Positions 61,830-64,000 of a DNA stretch of 64,000 nt are shown piece by piece; position 1 is the stretch's first letter; each line of letters begins with the position of its first letter. Below the pieces are notes generated by a model. It worked only from the letters and a program-made list of their open reading frames with translations, was not told the origin of the DNA and ran no database searches. The stretch is taken from NCBI RefSeq assembly GCF_014529535.1, contig NW_023503307.1, positions 704,797-768,796 of the forward strand, written 5' to 3'. The position numbers were made by a program, and so were the translations under genes. This DNA comes from Bradysia coprophila (Eukaryota > Arthropoda > Insecta > Diptera > Sciaridae).

Positions 61830-62403
61830 TAAGGCTCGGAACGGGTCGGGTTCGGTCAGACCGGAACCCGAACCTGATCTTGACCCGAACCGGAACTAAG
61901 ACTTCGGGTTCAACCCGAACTTGACCCGAACCTAAATTTTCGATTTCGGGTTCCAACCGAACCCGACCCGAACCCGAAGTTATTCAACCCGTACTTGACC
62001 CGAACCCGAATTTCCATTTCGGGTTTGACCCGAACCTGACCTGAACCCGAGATCTTCAAATAAATCAGGTCCGGTTCGGGTTAACCCGAAATTTTTGGCA
62101 TTTTTAGTGTAAAATTTTCGGGTCACCCGAACCGGACCTGATCTATTTGAAAATTTCGGGTTCAGATCAGGTTCGGGTCAAACCCGAAATGGAAATTCGG
62201 GTTCGGGTCAAGTACGGGTTGAATCACTTCGGGTTCGAGTCGGGTTCGGTTTGAACCCGAAATCGAAAATTTAGGCTCGGGTCAAGTTCGGGTTGAGCCC
62301 GAAGTCTTAGTTCCGGTTCGGGTCTAAGACCGGTTCGGGTCTAAGACCGGTTCGGGTCATAACCTGAACTGATCAGGTCAACCCGAACCCGTTCCGAGCC
62401 TTA
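61830..62403. mobile_element. hAT-type MITE with 8-bp target duplication
   Basis: Termini TAAGGCTCGGAACGGGT and its inverted copy bound 574 bp. The element is flanked on both sides by AATTATCC (61822-61829 and 62404-62411), an 8-bp target-site duplication as made by hAT transposases. The whole element is a palindrome with arms of about 275 bp, built from repeated GGTTCGGGT / ACCCGAACC words, centred near 62110. It has no coding capacity. Confidence 0.9.
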
Positions 62404-62939
62404 AATTATCCCTTTGCAGGGATATGATTTTCATAGTTAGTGCTCCCTGGACCTTTAAAATTACGAGACTCCTAGAAAACTATACATGCGCTAGAGTCGA
62501 CATACTAGACTACCAATCGGTTACCTATCAGAGATCTAGGATGAAGTACAAAATTAAATTCACCAGGTTTTGATTTTTTGGTTCTTAGTCAAAGATCACA
62601 CAAGAAGCCATTTTCATCATTTGTCCCTTAGAAGGGCAAAACCTTTCTAGAATGTCGTAGATTCCAATCGCTGCATTCTAGACATATCTAGGTAAATGTC
62701 CAGTAAACCTATTTGGTCTTATGAAAATGTGGGGCCTTTACTAAAAAAAAGCTTGAAGCATTGTACTCCCCTAGCATTAACTCCGAATTAAGAAGCGTCA
62801 AATTTGGAGGCTTCAGTGATAAGAACCGCTTAAGTTTCTTTGCAACGGTTTAACTCATGTAACGAAAACAAACCATCTTCCTTTGCAAAAGCAACTGTGA
62901 TTGCATCAGCCTCGCAAAACACCTTACAAATCTTGTAAA
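62404..62939. other. Intergenic DNA between two inverted-repeat elements
   Basis: Unremarkable sequence between the hAT-type MITE and the foldback element. No gene, RNA or repeat could be supported. Confidence 0.5.
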
Positions 62940-63890
62940 TGAGGGATTCTTTTGAAAAACAGCCTACCGAAATCGGACGCATTTTCTATTGGAATTTTTT
63001 ATATGTGCCTAGAAAGGACTTCGACCCTAGTGGCCAAAACCACTTTCAAAAAAATTCTTCGAAGTTTGTGTGGCTGGTCAAAGGTGAGCAAAAACCGAAA
63101 AATTGCAATTTTCTTACAAAAATTGCTCCAGTTACACGAGCCGTACAGGGTCGTGTGGGGTGTCATTAGAAAGGTAATCACATGTACTATTGAGCCGAAT
63201 AGGGTTTTATTGGGTTTAAAATTCATCCACACTGAAATATGTGCAGATAAAGTTTTTAACCGAAGACGTACACTGTTCTTACTGAAATTTCTCGAGGTAC
63301 ACAAAATGTACATGGTCGTGTGGGGTATCATTTGAAAGGTAATTTTATGTGCTTTTGAGCTAAATAGAGACTAATGTGGTTTGGATGCATCTATGATGAA
63401 ATATGGACACTTAAACATTTCAACTTCTTTTTCATCGCATATGTATCCAAACCACATAAAACTCTATTTGGCTCAAAAGCTCATAAAATTACCTTTCAAA
63501 TGATACCCCACACGACCATGTACATTTTGTGTACCTCGAGAAGTTTCAGTAAGAACAGTGTACGTCTTCGGTTAAAAACTTTATCTGCACATATTTCAGT
63601 TTGGATGAATTTTAAACCCAACAAGACCCTATTCGGCTCAATAGTACATGTGATTACCTTTCTAATGACACCCCACACGACCCTGTACGGCTCGTGTAAC
63701 TGGAGCAATTTTTGTAAGAAAATTGCAACTTTCGGTTTTTGCTCACCTTTGACCAGCCACACAAACTTCGAAGAATTTTTTTGAAAGTGGTTTTGGCCAC
63801 TAGGGTCGAAGTCCTTTCTAGGCACATATAAAAAATTCCAATAGAAAATGCGTCCGATTTCGGTAGGCTGTTTTTCAAAAGAATCCCTCA
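62940..63890. mobile_element. Foldback (palindromic) element, copy 2, near-perfect arms
   Basis: The ends TGAGGGATTCTTTTGAAAAA and their complement bound two arms of about 470 bp that are almost identical, centred near 63417. As a result the same conceptual peptide (MRDSFEKQPTEIGRIF...) can be read on both strands; it is not a gene. Each arm carries two diverged internal blocks beginning GTGTGGGGTGTCATT / GTGTGGGGTATCATT. Possible 4-bp duplications AAAT flank it (62937-62940 and 63890-63893). It belongs to the same family as 24327-25034. Confidence 0.9.
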
Positions 63891-64000
63891 AATAGGTTTT
63901 TGTGTGTTCCTTGTCTTCGGATTAAACTTACTTGACGTAATATACTATTATATTACTATTATATTGAAGATAATCATTCGGTTTTGCTGTTGTTTGCCGG
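63891..64000. other. Window end, nothing recognized
   Basis: The last 110 bases show a small duplicated ACTATTATATT word and no gene-like signal. Confidence 0.5.

Noticed and set aside
62952..63878. Several 110-136-codon open frames on both strands
   Set aside because: They are created by the palindrome (same peptide read from each arm) and match no protein domain.
1..64000. CRISPR arrays, bacterial operons, rRNA genes
   Set aside because: No regularly spaced short direct repeats, Shine-Dalgarno-linked genes or rRNA-like sequence were seen; all genes have eukaryotic structure.

Overview
The window is animal nuclear DNA, almost certainly from an insect. It carries intron-rich genes with canonical GT-AG junctions, AT-rich non-coding DNA and many short inverted-repeat elements. 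The Notch protein is very close to Drosophila Notch repeat by repeat, down to the conserved C-terminal residues, which points to a dipteran. The genus cannot be read from this sequence; a lower dipteran (midge or gnat type) is a guess. No bacterial operon, CRISPR array, rRNA or convincing tRNA was seen.

Layout: (1) 579-8600 (+) is the 3' part of Notch, from the tail of EGF repeat 6 to the stop, in eight exons. (2) 8601-18500 is the Notch 3' UTR and then AT-rich intergenic DNA. It holds a foldback element (about 11500-11890) and a 3.45 kb element with inverted ends (14461-17912), whose interior is packed with an ACCAAT-type motif. (3) 18516-19126 (+) is a small two-exon gene of the DOPA 4,5-dioxygenase family, an unexpected family in an insect. 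(4) 19560-21008 (-) is an intronless F-box protein gene. (5) 26678-44350 (+) is C3G (RapGEF1), a Rap1 exchange factor with four CRK-SH3 docking motifs and RasGEFN plus CDC25 domains. About 20 coding exons and two candidate microexons were traced. Its first intron carries an array of about 144-bp repeats inside a transposon-like element. (6) 53070-58803 (-) is a complete 18-exon PGAP1 (GPI inositol-deacylase) gene. (7) 60414-61366 (+) is a two-exon MADF-BESS gene. (8) The right end holds a hAT-type MITE with an 8-bp target duplication (61830-62403) and a near-perfect foldback (62940-63890), of which a second copy lies at 24327-25034.

The genes do not form a pathway. Notch (signalling receptor), C3G (Rap1/integrin signalling) and PGAP1 (GPI-anchor remodelling in the ER) are independent housekeeping or developmental genes, and their linkage is of evolutionary interest. 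Exon boundaries were read by eye from splice sites, reading phase and recalled family alignment. For Notch, C3G, PGAP1, the dioxygenase and the MADF gene the exon lengths add up to intact reading frames. The points most worth a second look are the insect dioxygenase, the 69-nt frame-preserving intron in Notch, the two C3G microexons, the ACCAAT-dense element and the acidic loop of PGAP1.
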